Assembly: GCF_018588885.1 (NCBI RefSeq)
Contig: NZ_JAFFIW010000008.1
Span: forward strand, 62,001 to 126,000
Source: Mesorhizobium sp. dw_380
Lineage (GTDB): Bacteria > Pseudomonadota > Alphaproteobacteria > Rhizobiales > Rhizobiaceae
Length of the DNA stretch: 64,000 nt
Direction of reading: 5' to 3'
This document shows positions 11,928 to 21,175 of the stretch, piece after piece. A program made the translations under genes and the position numbers. The notes under the pieces are model-generated. The model searched no databases. It saw only the letters and a list, made by a program, of their open reading frames with translations, and was not told the origin of the DNA. Every line of letters starts with the position of its first letter. Position 1 is the first letter of the stretch.

Positions 11928-12170
11928 CAATCTCTTCCCCATATCGTCCGGGCGGTAGCGCGCCCTTGTCGTTGGTGTCCTAACACAATCTGTTTCAGGC
12001 CGGAAACCGGCGTTTGCGCTTAACCCGCCAGTCTGCCCGGGTCAATGCACGCTATTGATCGCATTCGGACGACAGAATATATGTCCAACAGGGGTCCGGT
12101 TTCGGCAGACAATCATTTTTTTGCCATTCTGGGCGTGTCTTGAAGCGGGACTGTGTGCTTGGAAGACCAG

Positions 12171-12602
12171 ATGGACCGGGGCTGCCGGAAGGAAAATGTC
12201 GCTGTGGACAAGCGGGTGCGTGAAGCCGGTCTGAGACCGACACGCCAGCGCATCGCGCTGGCCGACCTGCTTTTTGCCAAGGGCGACCGCCATTTGTCGG
12301 CCGAGGAGTTGCACGAGGAGGCGCTGGCCGCCGGCGTGCCGGTGTCGCTGGCCACGGTCTACAACGCGCTCCACCAGTTCACCCAGGCGGGACTGCTGCG
12401 CATCCTCGCCGTCGAGGGTGCCAAGACCTATTTCGACACCAACACCTCCGATCATCACCATTTCTACATCGAAGGCGAGAACCGGATTTTCGACATCGCC
12501 AACGGCCCGGTGACGGTCACCAACCTGCCGGATCCGCCCGAGGGCATGGAAATCGCCAATGTCGATATCGTGGTGAGGCTGCGCCACAAGCGTCAGGAAT
12601 GA
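12171..12602 (+). CDS. irr: Fur-family iron response regulator, Irr type
   Basis: The 143-residue protein has the Fur-family winged helix (LRPTRQRIALADLLF..., LATVYNALHQFTQAGLL) and a His-rich dimerisation region with DHHHFY. In rhizobia the Irr branch sits next to fabA, as here, and controls haem synthesis and iron uptake in response to haem. No Cys-Pro haem motif is visible near the N-terminus, unlike Bradyrhizobium Irr. The ATG at 12171 follows GGAAG by 5 bases; an in-frame GTG 18 bp upstream is possible. I saw no clear ICE-type operator in the 243-bp fabA-irr gap. Confidence 0.88.
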   Translation: MDRGCRKENVAVDKRVREAGLRPTRQRIALADLLFAKGDRHLSAEELHEEALAAGVPVSLATVYNALHQFTQAGLLRILAVEGAKTYFDTNTSDHHHFYIEGENRIFDIANGPVTVTNLPDPPEGMEIANVDIVVRLRHKRQE

Positions 12603-12648
12603 TCGGCCCGGCCCGAATGATCGGTCAGGCCCGAATGATCGGTCTGGG
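12597..12648. repeat. 18-bp tandem repeat at the end of irr
   Basis: Two full 18-bp units and a 16-bp third unit run head to tail, each starting GAATGATCGG. The first holds the irr stop codon and the last ends at the start of the next gene. Confidence 0.75.
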
Positions 12649-13029
12649 ATGAAACCCCTCGACCTGATAATCCGGCTCGAATGGGCTGTGGTGGCCGCCG
12701 CCGCTGTCGCCTTCTACGCTTCGTCAGGCGTATCCTGGTGGCTCTTCGGATTGCTCATCCTGGCGCCCGACCTGTCGATGTTGGGCTATCTCGGCGGGCC
12801 GCGTATCGGCGCCGTTGCCTACAACGCCTTGCACATCCTCATCGTACCGGTGCTTCTGCTGCTCGCCGGTCACCTGTCCGGCAATGCGGCTGCCATCGCG
12901 GTCGCGTTGATCTGGATCGCCCACATCGCCATCGACCGTGCGCTGGGCTACGGCCTGAAGCTGTCAACCGGTTTTCAGGACACCCATCTCGGCCGAATCG
13001 GTCGCAAGCTGAACGACGTCAGTCCTTGA
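12649..13029 (+). CDS. DUF4260 family membrane protein
   Basis: The 126-residue protein matches the DUF4260 pattern: four hydrophobic segments, the central motif PDLSMLGYLGGPRIGA and the C-terminal YGLKLSTGFQDTHLGRIG. It is probably an inner-membrane protein; no function is established for the family. It starts directly after the tandem repeat that follows irr, so co-transcription with irr is likely. Its 3' end overlaps the convergent SH3 gene by 11 bp. Confidence 0.75.
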   Translation: MKPLDLIIRLEWAVVAAAAVAFYASSGVSWWLFGLLILAPDLSMLGYLGGPRIGAVAYNALHILIVPVLLLLAGHLSGNAAAIAVALIWIAHIAIDRALGYGLKLSTGFQDTHLGRIGRKLNDVSP

Positions 13030-13579
13030 CCCGCTCGCCTGGATAGGCGCCCCACACCGCGGCCTGGGCGAGCCAGCCGGTGTGGCCGTCGAGCGTCATT
13101 TCGCACCATTGGCCGTCGCAGGTCTTGATCGTGCCCATGACGCCCGGCTCGACGATCGCTACCACGCTGGCATCCTTGTCGGGGCTTCTGAGCATATTGA
13201 TTTGAGCGCCCTTGCCGCGCTGCCATGGCGCGATGATCGCGGTGCGCCGGCCCGACAGCAGTGACTGGTTGATCCACCCCTCCGAACCATCGGCATCGCG
13301 AACGCGGCGCCACGTATCGAACTCCTGGATGATCTCCATCGGCAGGCCGGCCTTCATATACATCCAGTCGACCGAGTAGTTGGCGCCGGGGCCGACGCGC
13401 GAGTTGACGCGGCCGGATTTCAGGCTGACGAATCGCGGCAGCGGCAGGCCGCTCGGCCCGAGCGTGACGGCGCTCTGGGCGGGTGCCGCCGCGCTCTGCG
13501 CCGCGGCAAGCGGGGAATAAAGGAGAGCGCCGAGAAATGCTGCGCTGAGGAGCAGGCGAAGCGACGCGAAACCAGACAC
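13019..13579 (-). CDS. Secreted protein with bacterial SH3 domains
   Basis: The 186-residue product begins with a signal-peptide-like stretch (LRLLLSAAFLGALLYSPLAAAQS) and then carries two SH3b-type segments: about 52-112 (NSRVGPGANYSVDWMY..., WINQSLLSG) and about 122-183 (NMLRSPDKDASVVAIV..., CDGQWCEM, GWLAQAAVWG). Such domains usually bind peptidoglycan in the periplasm. I chose the GTG at 13579, preceded by AAAGGAACGAAA, because longer frames would run into the divergent dehydrogenase gene. Two Cys in the CDGQWCEM segment could form a disulfide. Precise role unknown. Confidence 0.8.
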   Translation of the reverse strand: MSGFASLRLLLSAAFLGALLYSPLAAAQSAAAPAQSAVTLGPSGLPLPRFVSLKSGRVNSRVGPGANYSVDWMYMKAGLPMEIIQEFDTWRRVRDADGSEGWINQSLLSGRRTAIIAPWQRGKGAQINMLRSPDKDASVVAIVEPGVMGTIKTCDGQWCEMTLDGHTGWLAQAAVWGAYPGERVKD

Positions 13580-13727
13580 TTTCGTTCCTTTCGGCGCCGG
13601 CCCGGTGGCCGCAGCGCCCCTTTTTCTTTGTCTTCGGCGGCACCGCTTGTTACATGAGTAAATCGGCTGCCGCGACCGGCTTTCAGTTTCGCCGGTCTTG
13701 GTTAAAGAGGTCTCAACGAGGGAAACA

Positions 13728-14729
13728 ATGGTAGGCAAAAAGAAGCCTCTCGTGGTCATCACGCGAAAGCTGCCGGACCCGGTCGAGACCCGCATGCGCG
13801 AGCTGTTCGACGCAAGGCTGAATGTCGAGGACAGGCCGATGACGCAGCCGGAACTGGTCGCGGCGGTCAAGGAGGCCGACGTGCTGGTGCCGACCGTGAC
13901 CGACCACATCGACGCGGCGCTGATCGCCCAGGCCGGCGACAATCTCAAGCTGATCGCCAATTTCGGCAATGGCGTCGACAAGATCGACGTGGAGGCGGCT
14001 GCCAAGAAGGGCATCACCGTCACCAATACGCCCAATGTGCTCACCGAAGATACCGCCGACATGACCATGGCGCTGATACTGGCGGTGCCGCGCCGGCTCG
14101 TGGAAGGCGCCAACGTGCTTACCGGCGACAAGAAATGGGCGGGCTGGTCGCCGACCTGGATGCTTGGCCGGCGCATCTGGGGCAAGCGGCTCGGCATTGT
14201 CGGCATGGGCCGCATCGGCACCGCCGTCGCGCGGCGGGCCAAGGCTTTTGGCCTCTCCATCCACTATCACAATCGCCATCGCGTGCTGCCGGCGGTAGAG
14301 GATGGGCTTGAGGCGACCTATTGGGAAAGCCTCGACCAGATGCTGGCCCGCATGGACATCATCTCGGTCAATTGCCCGTCGACGCCCGCGACCTTCCATC
14401 TGCTTTCGGCGCGGCGGCTGGCGCTGTTGCAGCCCACGGCCTATATCGTCAACACTGCGCGCGGCGATATCATAGACGAAGAAGCGCTGGTCAAGCTGAT
14501 CCAGGACGGCAAGATCGCCGGAGCCGGCCTCGACGTCTACGAGCACGAGCCGGCGCTCAATGCCAAGCTGCTCAAGCTCGCCGCCAAGGGCAAGGTCGTG
14601 CTTCTGCCGCATATGGGCTCGGCGACGCTCGAGGGTCGTATCGACATGGGCGAGAAGGTCATCATCAATATCAGGGCCTTCGTCGACGGTCACCGTCCCC
14701 CGGACCGTGTGCTGCCGCTCAGAACCTGA
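13728..14729 (+). CDS. D-isomer-specific 2-hydroxyacid dehydrogenase, glyoxylate reductase-like
   Basis: The 333-residue protein has the family's split substrate domain and NAD(P)-binding domain: LGIVGMGRIGTAVA near residue 160 is the dinucleotide motif, NTARGDIIDEEAL holds the catalytic Arg, and LLPHMGSATLE holds the His. GyaR-type enzymes reduce glyoxylate or hydroxypyruvate; 3-phosphoglycerate dehydrogenases have a similar core but a longer C-terminus, which is absent here. The ATG at 13728 is preceded by AACGAGGGAAACA. A 7-bp stem-loop (13674-13697) lies in the upstream gap shared with the SH3 gene. Confidence 0.85.
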   Translation: MVGKKKPLVVITRKLPDPVETRMRELFDARLNVEDRPMTQPELVAAVKEADVLVPTVTDHIDAALIAQAGDNLKLIANFGNGVDKIDVEAAAKKGITVTNTPNVLTEDTADMTMALILAVPRRLVEGANVLTGDKKWAGWSPTWMLGRRIWGKRLGIVGMGRIGTAVARRAKAFGLSIHYHNRHRVLPAVEDGLEATYWESLDQMLARMDIISVNCPSTPATFHLLSARRLALLQPTAYIVNTARGDIIDEEALVKLIQDGKIAGAGLDVYEHEPALNAKLLKLAAKGKVVLLPHMGSATLEGRIDMGEKVIINIRAFVDGHRPPDRVLPLRT

Positions 14730-14753
14730 TGGCACCCAAGTGAAAGCTAACGC

Positions 14754-15242
14754 TTACGAAAGAGCCTTGCGCATGGTGATCGAGGTGGGCCTGGTGTAGC
14801 CGTCATGCGCCGTCCGTTCGCTTTCGTGAAAGCCGAGACTGGCAAAGGCGGCATGATTGGCGGTGAGCTCGATCCGCGTCTGAAGCTCCAGCACCGCTTT
14901 GCCGCGGTCGAGCGCAAGAAGTTCGACCGCCCGCATCAGCCGCCGGCCGATGCCTTGCCCCTGGCAGTCCGGGGCGACGGCAAGCTTGCCGACATAAAAG
15001 TCGTCGGCCCTTTCGAGAGCAAAGACGCAGCCGACGATCCTGTCTCCGTCGAGGGCCACGAAACCGGTCTCGCGTCTGGCCTTGTCGCGCAGCGTGTCGG
15101 CGGTGAGCAGGTGGGCCGAGGACGGCGGGTCGATGACGCCGTCCATGAAGGCGAAGGCATGCATGATCAGGGCCAGCACGTCATCCCAGCGGCCGAAATC
15201 GGCCTGGATGCGGGCGATGGAGAGGGGCATGGGCTGCTTCAA
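14754..15242 (-). CDS. GNAT family N-acetyltransferase
   Basis: The 162-residue protein has the GNAT core: VGKLAVAPDCQGQGIGRRLMRAVE contains the acetyl-CoA pyrophosphate loop (QGQGIGRR), followed by LELQTRIELTANHAAFASLGF, the typical beta-bulge and C-terminal part. The substrate cannot be read from sequence. It lies 2 bp downstream of the MoeB-like gene on the same strand, so the two are probably co-transcribed. Confidence 0.85.
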   Translation of the reverse strand: MKQPMPLSIARIQADFGRWDDVLALIMHAFAFMDGVIDPPSSAHLLTADTLRDKARRETGFVALDGDRIVGCVFALERADDFYVGKLAVAPDCQGQGIGRRLMRAVELLALDRGKAVLELQTRIELTANHAAFASLGFHESERTAHDGYTRPTSITMRKALS

Positions 15243-15244
15243 GG

Positions 15245-15997
15245 TCAGCGTCTGGCGTAGCGGATCGTTTCGAAGCGCGCGGCGAGCGCATCGTAGAGCA
15301 GCAGCCGGCCAACCAAGGGTTCGCCTATGCCGGTGATCAGCTTGATCGCCTCCATCGCCTGCAGCGTGCCGACGACGCCGGTCAGCGCGCCAATTATCCC
15401 GGCCTCGGCGCAGGACGGCACCAGGCCCGGCGGTGGGGCTTCCGGAAAGAGGTCGCGATAGCCAGGGTTCGGCTTGCCATCCTTGCCGTCCTCGAAAGGC
15501 TTCAACACCGTCACCGAGCCGTCGAAGCGGCCGACGGCGGCATGCACCAGCGGCTTGCGCTCGCTCGCGCAGGCGTCGGCCACCGTATAGCGGGTCTCGA
15601 AATTGTCGGAACCGTCGACGACGATGTCATAGCGGGTGACCAGGGCAGGGGCGTTGTCCGTGGTCAGCCGCAATGTGTGGGTTTCGACCGCGGTATTCGG
15701 ATTGATGCGGGCGATTGCCGCCTTGGCGCTGTGGGTTTTCAGCATGCCGACAGTTTCGGTGCCGTGGATGACCTGGCGTTGCAGGTTGGAGAGCGACACG
15801 GTGTCATCGTCGACAATGCCGAGCGTGCCGACGCCCGCCGCCGCAAGGTATTCGAGCACCGGCGCGCCCAGGCCGCCGGCGCCGATCACCAGGACCCGCG
15901 CTTGCTTGAGCTTCTGCTGGCCCGCGCCGCCGACCTCCGGCAGCACGATATGGCGGGCATAGCGTTCGATCTCGTCGGTGGTGAGCGCATTGGTCAT
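15245..15997 (-). CDS. moeB: ThiF/MoeB/HesA-type adenylyltransferase
   Basis: The 250-residue protein is an E1-like enzyme that adenylates the C-terminal Gly of a small sulfur carrier such as MoaD or ThiS. The nucleotide site is VLVIGAGGLGAPVLEYLAAAG (N-terminal third), and SLSNLQRQVIHG is the Arg-containing ATP motif. The zinc-binding CxxC pairs of E. coli MoeB are not obvious here, so a ThiF/HesA-like role is also possible. I chose the Met at 15997; one at 16039 is in frame. A molybdenum enzyme (45-49 kb) exists in this window but is distant. Symbol is tentative. Confidence 0.75.
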   Translation of the reverse strand: MTNALTTDEIERYARHIVLPEVGGAGQQKLKQARVLVIGAGGLGAPVLEYLAAAGVGTLGIVDDDTVSLSNLQRQVIHGTETVGMLKTHSAKAAIARINPNTAVETHTLRLTTDNAPALVTRYDIVVDGSDNFETRYTVADACASERKPLVHAAVGRFDGSVTVLKPFEDGKDGKPNPGYRDLFPEAPPPGLVPSCAEAGIIGALTGVVGTLQAMEAIKLITGIGEPLVGRLLLYDALAARFETIRYARR

Positions 15998-16050
15998 ATC
16001 AGGACCATATAGCGGCTGAAAAACCTTGACGACATCCATGCAACAAGAAT

Positions 16051-17184
16051 CTAAACGGTTGGCCCAACTGTGCCATGGTCGACCGTCAGGAACTGTGCGC
16101 GGCCCTGCAGGCTGGAAAACAGCGCCGCATCGGTCCCCGTCATGAAAGCCTGGCAGTTCAGCTCCTCCAGGATGGAAAACAGTGCCGCCCGCCGTCCGCC
16201 GTCGAGGTGTGCTGCGATCTCGTCGAGCAGCAGGATCGGCGTCAGGCCCGACATCTCGCCGGTCAGCCGGGCATGCGACAGGACGATGCCGACGAGAAGC
16301 GCCTTCTGCTCGCCTGTCGAGCAGAGCTCCGCCGGCATCGCCTTGGGCCGGTGCCGGACCACGAGATCGGAACGGTGCGGCCCCTCCAGCGTGCGCCCGG
16401 CGGCGCGGTCGCGGTCACGGCCATCGGCAAGCGCCCGCCGGAACCGCGCCTCGACATCGACGGCTGGCGCCCTGGCGAGGTCGGCTTCGAGGTCACCCGA
16501 AAGGCCGATGTCGGCTTGCGGGAATGGTCCTGCGTCGGGCAGCCTGTCGATCATTGCGGCCAGCAGGCGCACCAGTTCGGCGCGTGCCGCGGCGATCGCC
16601 ACGCCGGTCTCTGCCATCTGTGTCTCGATCGCCTCGAACCAACGGTCATCCCTGGAGCCTTCAGTAAGCAGGCGATTACGGCCACGCATCGCTTTTTCGT
16701 AATCAAGCGCCCGCTGACCATGGCCGGGATCGATCGCCAGCACCAGCCGGTCGAGAAAGCGCCGGCGATCCGCGGCCGGTCCGGTGAACAGCGCATCCAT
16801 GGCCGGCGTCAGCCAAACAACGCGCAGCCATTCCAGCATATCCTCGGCCGACCGCGCGGTGGCGCCGTTGATGCGCACCCGCCTGCCGACTTCGCCCTCG
16901 CCACCGGAAATGCCCGTGCCGATCTCGATCTGGCCGTCAGGCCCGTCGAGCCGGGCGTGCAGCGCAAAGCCGCCATCGCCGCCTTCGCGCGCGACATCGG
17001 CGTAAGGGGCACGGCGCAGGCCGCGCCCGGGCGTCAAAAAGGAAATCGCTTCGAGGAGGTTGGTCTTGCCGGCGCCGTTGTCACCGGAAAAGACCACGGG
17101 ACCCGCGGCGAGGTCGATCGCCAGCGCCGCGTAGTTGCGAAAATTCGTAAGTGTTAGCTTACTTATATGGGTTTGTGCCGGCAA
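16051..17184 (-). CDS. recF: DNA replication and repair protein RecF
   Basis: The 377-residue SMC-like ATPase loads RecA at single-strand gaps together with RecO and RecR. The Walker A motif is GDNGAGKT (residues 34-41), the N-terminus ISKLTLTNFRNYA is typical, the signature-like STGEQKALLVGIVL lies in the C-terminal third, and Walker B is ILLLDEIAAHLD. It is on the same strand as dnaN and dnaA, with the dispersed repeat in the 175-bp gap. Confidence 0.95.
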   Translation of the reverse strand: MPAQTHISKLTLTNFRNYAALAIDLAAGPVVFSGDNGAGKTNLLEAISFLTPGRGLRRAPYADVAREGGDGGFALHARLDGPDGQIEIGTGISGGEGEVGRRVRINGATARSAEDMLEWLRVVWLTPAMDALFTGPAADRRRFLDRLVLAIDPGHGQRALDYEKAMRGRNRLLTEGSRDDRWFEAIETQMAETGVAIAAARAELVRLLAAMIDRLPDAGPFPQADIGLSGDLEADLARAPAVDVEARFRRALADGRDRDRAAGRTLEGPHRSDLVVRHRPKAMPAELCSTGEQKALLVGIVLSHARLTGEMSGLTPILLLDEIAAHLDGGRRAALFSILEELNCQAFMTGTDAALFSSLQGRAQFLTVDHGTVGPTV

Positions 17185-17236
17185 CCGCTATCCGCCTATA
17201 GAGCAGTTTGTCGTTTCAACGAAACGCCGGACCGTT

Positions 17237-17300
17237 CTATCTCTTTGTTTTGACGCAATTTCGAACGGAAAGCCGCTTCACATTTTCCTGGACTTGCTCT
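17237..17300. repeat. Dispersed palindromic repeat, copy 2
   Basis: This 64-bp element starts CTATCTCTTTGTTTTGACGC and ends with GGACTTGCTCT. It matches the outer parts of 22425-22512 but has a diverged, shorter centre. It lies between recF and dnaN. Confidence 0.65.
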
Positions 17301-17359
17301 GGAAGCCGCCTCAGCCATAGTTTTCGTTGCCGTCGTAGCGCGAGGCAACGCCGCGCCGG

Positions 17360-18478
17360 CTATACCCGCATCGGCATCAGCACGTAAAGCGCGGTCTCGT
17401 CGGCCATGTCGTGGATCAGCGTCGGCGAACCGGCGTCGGCCAGCATGAATTTGGCTTCCGTGCCGGTCAGCTGCGCGGCGACATCGAGCAGATATTTGGC
17501 GTTGAAGCCGATCTCGATCGGGTCGGCAGAATAGTCGGCCGCCAATTCCTCGGTAGCGCTGCCTGAATCCGGGTTGTTGACCGCAAGCGTCACCTGGCCT
17601 TCGCTGATCGAAAGCTTCACCGCGCGGCCGCGTTCGGAGGAAATGGTCGAGACGCGATCGACCGCTGCCGCGAAGCTCTGGCGGTCGAGGATCAGCTTCT
17701 TGTCGTTGCCGGTTGGAATGACCCGCTGATAATCGGGGAAGGTGCCGTCGATCAGCTTCGAGGTCAGGACCACGCTGCCGATGGTGAAGCGGATCTTGGT
17801 GTCAGACAGTTCGGTGGTCACGGCGATATCAGGATCGTCGACCAGCTTCTGCAGCTCGCTCACCGTCTTGCGCGGAATGATGATGCCCGGCATGCCCTCG
17901 GAGCCCGCCGGCGCGTCGATTTCGGCGCGCGCCAGGCGGTGGCCGTCAGTGGCCACCGAACGCAGCTTCAGCTTGCCGCCGACCTCGTGTGTGTGAAGAT
18001 AGATGCCGTTGAGATAGTAACGCGTCTCCTCGGTGGAGATGGCGAACTGCGTCTTCTCGATCAGACCCTTCAGGGCAACCGAGTCGAGCCGGAAGATATG
18101 CGAGAAGGATCCGGCCGAAAGCTCGGGGAAGTCGGATTGCGGCAGGCACTGCAGGCGGAAGCTCGAGCGGCCCGACGTCACCGTCATGGCGTTGCCGTCC
18201 TCATCCGTCTTCAGCATCACCTCGGCGCCGTCCGAGAGCTTGCGCACGATGTCGTAGAGCAGATGCGCGGGAACCGTCGTCGCCCCGCCGCGCTCGACCT
18301 TGGCGGGCGTCGCTTCCGTGACCTCCAGGTCGAGGTCGGTGGCCTTCATTTCGAGGCTGGCGCCTTCGGCACTGAGCAGCACGTTGGACAGGATCGGTAT
18401 GGTGTTGCGCCGTTCGACCACGCGGTGGACGTGGTTGAGCGACTTCAGGAGATTTGACCGTTCCAGGATAACACGCAT
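17360..18478 (-). CDS. dnaN: DNA polymerase III beta subunit (sliding clamp)
   Basis: The 372-residue protein is the processivity clamp that rings DNA. It has three clamp domains; the N-terminus MRVILERSNLLKSLNHVHRV and C-terminal TALYVLMPMRV are typical. It is collinear with dnaA and recF on the minus strand, with 300 bp between the dnaA stop and its start, so it has room for its own promoter. Confidence 0.97.
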   Translation of the reverse strand: MRVILERSNLLKSLNHVHRVVERRNTIPILSNVLLSAEGASLEMKATDLDLEVTEATPAKVERGGATTVPAHLLYDIVRKLSDGAEVMLKTDEDGNAMTVTSGRSSFRLQCLPQSDFPELSAGSFSHIFRLDSVALKGLIEKTQFAISTEETRYYLNGIYLHTHEVGGKLKLRSVATDGHRLARAEIDAPAGSEGMPGIIIPRKTVSELQKLVDDPDIAVTTELSDTKIRFTIGSVVLTSKLIDGTFPDYQRVIPTGNDKKLILDRQSFAAAVDRVSTISSERGRAVKLSISEGQVTLAVNNPDSGSATEELAADYSADPIEIGFNAKYLLDVAAQLTGTEAKFMLADAGSPTLIHDMADETALYVLMPMRV

Positions 18479-18576
18479 GACGAAACAGGCTCGCTTGAAA
18501 GAATGAGCGGGTCTCCGGCTGGCGGCGCCCCGCGAAAGGTCTGAACAGGCTCAGAATCTGCGTAAACTGACAGGAA

Positions 18577-18630
18577 AAAGCCCGCAAACGCAAGCCCGCG
18601 CCACCGGTTCGGGCCGGCTGCACGGGCTTT
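18577..18630 (-). terminator. Probable terminator downstream of dnaA
   Basis: On the minus strand AAAGCCCG (from 18630) pairs with CGGGCTTT (ending at 18577) around a GC-rich centre, followed by more T. A second perfect 7-bp hairpin lies nearer to the dnaA stop at 18706-18722. These are in the 300-bp dnaN-dnaA gap and could separate the two transcripts. Confidence 0.5.
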
Positions 18631-18778
18631 CTGGGGATAAAGCGCGCTAAGATCGCCAGCCTGGGTGCCGAATCCGGAATCCGGATCGTCGCCAAGCAAT
18701 GCCACGAGCCCATTTTGGGCTCACGGCCGGGCAGGCAAGCCATTGAATTCAGCGCAGTTCCAACCGTTGCCGGGCCGG

Positions 18779-20323
18779 TCAGGCCTGGTCGTTGATCAAC
18801 CGCCTCAACAGCTCGAGCTCCTGTGCCAGCGTGTTGTCGTTGCCGGAAAGATCCTCGATCTTGCGCACGGCGTGCAGCACCGTTGTGTGGTCGCGGCCGC
18901 CGAAGCGCCGTCCGATTTCGGGCAGGGAGCGCGGCGTCATCACCTTCGACAGGTACATGGCGACCTGCCGCGGCTTGACGATGGTGCGCGTGCGCCGGTT
19001 GGACAGCAATTCCGTCTTCGACACGTTGTAGTGGCGCGCCACTATGCGCTGGATATCCTCGATGCGGACCCGCTTCGGCTCGCCCGTGCGATAGATATGG
19101 CCAAGGATCTCGTCGATGCGGTCGATGGTGATCTGCGGCTCGAACGACTGGCGAAACAAGAGCTGATTGAACGCGCCTTCCAGTTCGCGGCCGCTGCCGG
19201 TCACGGTGCGGGCGACGTGGTTGAGGATTTCGTCGGAGATGTCGAGCGATGCGTCGTCGATCCTGGCTGTGGCAAGGCGCAGTTTCAGCATGCCGAGGCG
19301 CATGACGAAATCGGGCGCCGACATTTCAAGCGCGACGCCGCCATTGAGGCGCGAGCGCACCCGCGGTTCGAGCGATTCCAGTTCCGACGGCGGCCGGTCG
19401 GCGGCGACAACCACCTGCTTGGCACTGTCGAGCAGCATGTTGATCAAATGGCAGAATTCATGCTGGATCGACTTGCCCTGCAGGAACTGCATGTCGTCGA
19501 TGATCAAGAGGTCGATGTCGCGCAACTGCTCCTTGAGCGTCAGCGCGTTGTTGTCGCGGATCGCGGTGGCGAAGCGCCACATGAAATATTCCGCGGTGAG
19601 ATAGACGACGCGGGATTTGGGGTTCTGCTTCAGCGATTCCGCCGCGATGGCCTGCAAAAGGTGTGTCTTGCCGAGCCCCACGGTCGCGTGCAGGAAAAGC
19701 GGATTGAAGCGCACCGCGCTCGACTGCGATTCCGCCACGGCCTTGGCGGCGGCGAAGGCCACCCGGTTGGACGGCCCCTCGATGAAGGAGCCGAACGTGT
19801 AGCGCGGATCAAGCGGGGAACCCAGCACGTTGTGGCGGAACTCGCTCTCGACCGCCGCACCCGGGCGGGGCACAGGGGGCCGTTCCACCCTGCCGGGGCT
19901 CACCGTGCCGGCGGCCAGTGCCGTCTGCGTCTGCCGTGTCATCTTGCGCGCCGGCGCCAATTCCGGCTCGACATGGCTGCGCCCCTGGCGGGTGGCCGTG
20001 CGCACCACGATCTCGATCTTGAGGAGATCGGCATCCTCCTGCTTCCACAGTTCTGAGATGAGATCGAGATAGTGACCGTTAATCCACGAGCGCAGGAACG
20101 CGGTGGGCACCGAGATACGGACAATGCCCTTGGACGCCTCCGCGACCTTCATGCGGCCGAACCAGCTCGAATAGACTTCAGCTCCCAGACGCGCCTTCAA
20201 CTGGGTCTTGACCCGGTCGAACTTCTGTTCCGCGTCGCTGGAGACCGCCATCTCGTTTGCTCCGATCAAAGTTCCAGGAAATGGGAGGTCGCCCGTAAGC
20301 TCCCTTTCGATGCCGCTCTGCAT
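18779..20323 (-). CDS. dnaA: Chromosomal replication initiator DnaA
   Basis: The 514-residue AAA+ initiator binds DnaA boxes and melts the origin. An N-terminal helicase-loading domain (about 26-110, [19 protein letters not shown]) is followed by a variable linker, the AAA+ core with Walker [15 protein letters not shown] and Walker [11 protein letters not shown], and the C-terminal DNA-binding domain with [14 protein letters not shown]. The ATG at 20323 gives the usual rhizobial N-terminus; the frame continues upstream without support. The long upstream gap carries DnaA-box-like motifs. Confidence 0.97.
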   Translation of the reverse strand: MQSGIERELTGDLPFPGTLIGANEMAVSSDAEQKFDRVKTQLKARLGAEVYSSWFGRMKVAEASKGIVRISVPTAFLRSWINGHYLDLISELWKQEDADLLKIEIVVRTATRQGRSHVEPELAPARKMTRQTQTALAAGTVSPGRVERPPVPRPGAAVESEFRHNVLGSPLDPRYTFGSFIEGPSNRVAFAAAKAVAESQSSAVRFNPLFLHATVGLGKTHLLQAIAAESLKQNPKSRVVYLTAEYFMWRFATAIRDNNALTLKEQLRDIDLLIIDDMQFLQGKSIQHEFCHLINMLLDSAKQVVVAADRPPSELESLEPRVRSRLNGGVALEMSAPDFVMRLGMLKLRLATARIDDASLDISDEILNHVARTVTGSGRELEGAFNQLLFRQSFEPQITIDRIDEILGHIYRTGEPKRVRIEDIQRIVARHYNVSKTELLSNRRTRTIVKPRQVAMYLSKVMTPRSLPEIGRRFGGRDHTTVLHAVRKIEDLSGNDNTLAQELELLRRLINDQA

Positions 20324-20713
20324 GATCGAGTTCCTTGCCTTTCTGTACCTGTTTTCCGCTGGGGATGCGCCTCCTGCATCCGTGTTCCAGCGACTATGTC
20401 TTCGCCACGATGCCCGTTGCCGCCGCCGGCAATGAACCTCGCCCATTATCTCGGGGGACCGGTGCCGGCCCATGGAAGCCAGTCCGCGTTGGGTATGTCA
20501 GCGCAATACAACACCGTCCGGCGAAAACGCCGGTGTGCTGCAACCTGCCATGTCTAGTTACGCCAGTCCCCTACCGTACCGAAAAAGAGCAAACCAAACC
20601 GTCCGCGGACTTGATCCGCGTCGCAAATCCCGCCGATTTAAGCTGGCCGCGTCAGGCTGGGTTAAGGACCCAGGGCCCCGTCCCTTTCGATAGATCGACA
20701 TTACCGAAATCGC

Positions 20714-20940
20714 TGTGGATAGGGCAAGGCCACGTCTAACGGATTTTTAAGGAATCTGGTTACCTCGGGCGGGTTGGGCCGCGATGCCTCATCGGCATAT
20801 TTTGACAAAGCCATTGTGATTCAAACCCTTTTCCGGCGAATATGAAAAAGCCGGGCCGCTGCGAAATTTTCTGAAATAATTCGCTTGACAGCCAGTTGTT
20901 CTACCGTCCCTTCGGGACGCTGTGGACAGGCTGTGGATGA
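20714..20940. promoter_or_regulatory. Three DnaA-box-like motifs upstream of dnaA
   Basis: TGTGGATAG (20714-20722), TGTGGACAG (20921-20929) and TGTGGATGA (20932-20940) match the complement of the consensus TTATCCACA at 8, 7 and 8 of 9 positions. The last two are 11 bp apart, about one helical turn, and all share one orientation. Candidate sites for dnaA autoregulation. Confidence 0.5.
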
Positions 20941-21117
20941 CCATAGGCAAATACTTGAAAAATATTGCTTATTTCTGATGGGAGCCGGTTTCGGAGCCGA
21001 CGCTTTTCAAGCAGGCCGACCATAAGCGGGGATACATATGCCGGCAAATCAATCCGGAGCCTGGAATCCGCTTTGATTGTTGTTTTAGAGTATTCTTTTT
21101 AAGTACTTGCCGGCAAA

Positions 21118-21148
21118 CGAAAAAACCCGGCGTGATCGGCCGGGTTTT
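21118..21148 (-). terminator. Rho-independent terminator of rpsT
   Basis: A perfect 10-bp stem (AAAACCCGGC with GCCGGGTTTT, loop GTGATCG) is followed on the minus strand by further T. It lies 28 bp after the rpsT stop. Confidence 0.85.
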
Positions 21149-21175
21149 AGAGACGATCAGTCCGGAAAGGCGATG

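Larger units (their letters stand above)
20324..21175. other. dnaA-rpsT intergenic region
   Basis: This 852-bp stretch has no credible gene. It contains a perfect 6-bp hairpin (20518-20533), a DnaA-box-like motif at 20714-20722, two more at 20921-20929 and 20932-20940, a stem-loop CGTCCC-TTC-GGGACG at 20905-20919, an AT-rich run after 20941, and the rpsT terminator at its right edge. It must hold the dnaA promoter; whether it is also an origin is unknown. Confidence 0.6.

Noticed and set aside
20324..21175. Small protein genes in the dnaA-rpsT gap
   Set aside because: The open frames overlap each other on one strand, have no ribosome-binding site of note, and look unlike any protein family.
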